From assembly GCA_030146155.1 (NCBI GenBank), contig JASLCF010000138.1, forward strand, positions 1 through 14,452: DNA of 14,452 nucleotides, read 5' to 3'. This document shows positions 13,961 to 14,452 of this stretch, one piece after another (within the stretch, counting starts at the first letter, position 1; each line of letters begins with the position of its first letter). The translations under genes and the position numbers were made by a program. The DNA is from Savagea sp. (GTDB taxonomy: Bacteria > Bacillota > Bacilli > Bacillales_A > Planococcaceae). A model generated the notes under the pieces. It was not told the origin of the DNA and ran no database searches. It was given only the letters and a program-made list of their open reading frames with translations.

Positions 13961-14452
13961 CCGCTTCATCTCCTTTAATCTTTAATTTAATCATTGTGAA
14001 TACACCTAAAGCAGCAATCGAAAGGACTGCGATTTCAAAGAGTGTATCAAATCCACGGTAGTCAACTAAGATGACGTTAACGATATTTCCGCCTCCAGCT
14101 AATGTATAAACAGTTTCTTTATAGTATTCTGAAATTGAATCAACGAGTTTATTTGAGTGAGAAGCAAGCGCAATGAGAGTAACGGTTACACCTACTCCAA
14201 CTGCAATGATTGCGTTCATCACTTTATTGTTTTTTGTCTCGCCATGTGTATTCAGTTCAGGTAATCGCTGATAAGCAAGTAAAAACAGAGAAACAGAAAC
14301 CGTTTCAATAACTAATTGGGTTAAAGCAAGGTCAGGCGCCTTAAACATCACAAAGAACAAAGCGACTGAATAACCACTTGCACCAAGAGCTATAAAAGCT
14401 GCTAATCTCGTTTTAGCTAACAAGACAAAACTAATCGCTAACACTAAAATAA
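13947..14452 (-). CDS. mrpA: MrpA C-terminal fragment, Na+/H+ antiporter subunit A (partial)
   Basis: Only the last 167 residues of the large MrpA subunit (normally about 800) are in the window; the frame is open to the right edge. What is visible is the C-terminal part that does not resemble NuoL. It includes FFVMFKAPDLALTQLVIETV, typical of the DUF4040 segment, and the final NVILVDYRGFDTLFEIAVLSIAALGV segment typical of MrpA/MbhE C-termini. About five hydrophobic stretches are seen, with a hydrophilic loop around HGETKNN and an acidic tail. It should be intact, as its downstream neighbours are in normal order. The operon promoter lies outside the window. Confidence 0.93.
   Translation of the reverse strand, partial: ILVLAISFVLLAKTRLAAFIALGASGYSVALFFVMFKAPDLALTQLVIETVSVSLFLLAYQRLPELNTHGETKNNKVMNAIIAVGVGVTVTLIALASHSNKLVDSISEYYKETVYTLAGGGNIVNVILVDYRGFDTLFEIAVLSIAALGVFTMIKLKIKGDEADENE

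Overview
The window is an AT-rich stretch of a low-GC Gram-positive chromosome (Bacillales). The gene set and neighbourhoods match what I remember of the B. subtilis yut/yum/yui and mrp regions: yuzB, yutJ, yuzD, yutI, yutM, yumB, yuiB, yuiD, pepA and mrpA-G. The genes are arranged differently from B. subtilis, and a Planococcaceae-type member (Sporosarcina, Planococcus, Lysinibacillus and relatives) is my best guess. That placement is inference; there is no rRNA or other marker here. I saw no tRNA, rRNA, CRISPR array, insertion sequence or prophage gene.

Region 1 (about 1-5030) holds redox and iron-sulfur genes that mostly alternate strand as single-gene units: yuzB (-), yutJ (+), yuzD (-), yutI/Nfu (+), a DUF2225 zinc-ribbon protein (-), the A-type Fe-S carrier yutM (+) and the NDH-2-like yumB (+). 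Convergent pairs share hairpin terminators, and the divergent gaps hold promoters. Two Fe-S carrier proteins, two FAD/NAD(P)H oxidoreductases and three small or uncharacterised cysteine-motif proteins sit together.

Region 2 (about 5040-6710) contains a Nudix hydrolase directly behind a strong terminator hairpin, the small membrane protein YuiB, and the PAP2-like membrane protein YuiD on the other strand. The yuiB-yuiD gap lacks the yuiC gene I would expect there. It carries an orphan terminator-like hairpin and one of two copies of an 89-bp structured repeat; the other copy is at the left end of the window.

Region 3 (6814-10441) has leucyl aminopeptidase pepA and a two-TM methyl-accepting chemotaxis receptor, each with its own promoter and terminator.

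Region 4 (10550-14452, minus strand) is the 3' part of an Mrp/Mnh multisubunit Na+/H+ antiporter operon, mrpA (C-terminal fragment, cut by the window edge) then B, C, D, E, F, G. The junctions overlap or nearly touch, and the operon ends in a clear terminator. Mrp uses the proton motive force made by the respiratory chain, to which NDH-2-type enzymes such as YumB feed electrons, to expel Na+ and keep the cytoplasm from becoming alkaline.

Most of the window is ordinary core genome. The least explained items are the paired palindromic repeat with pairing-preserving differences, the hairpin between yumB and the Nudix gene, and the uncharacterised cysteine-rich small proteins beside the Fe-S genes. 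I did not find convincing evidence of a wholly new multi-gene system.
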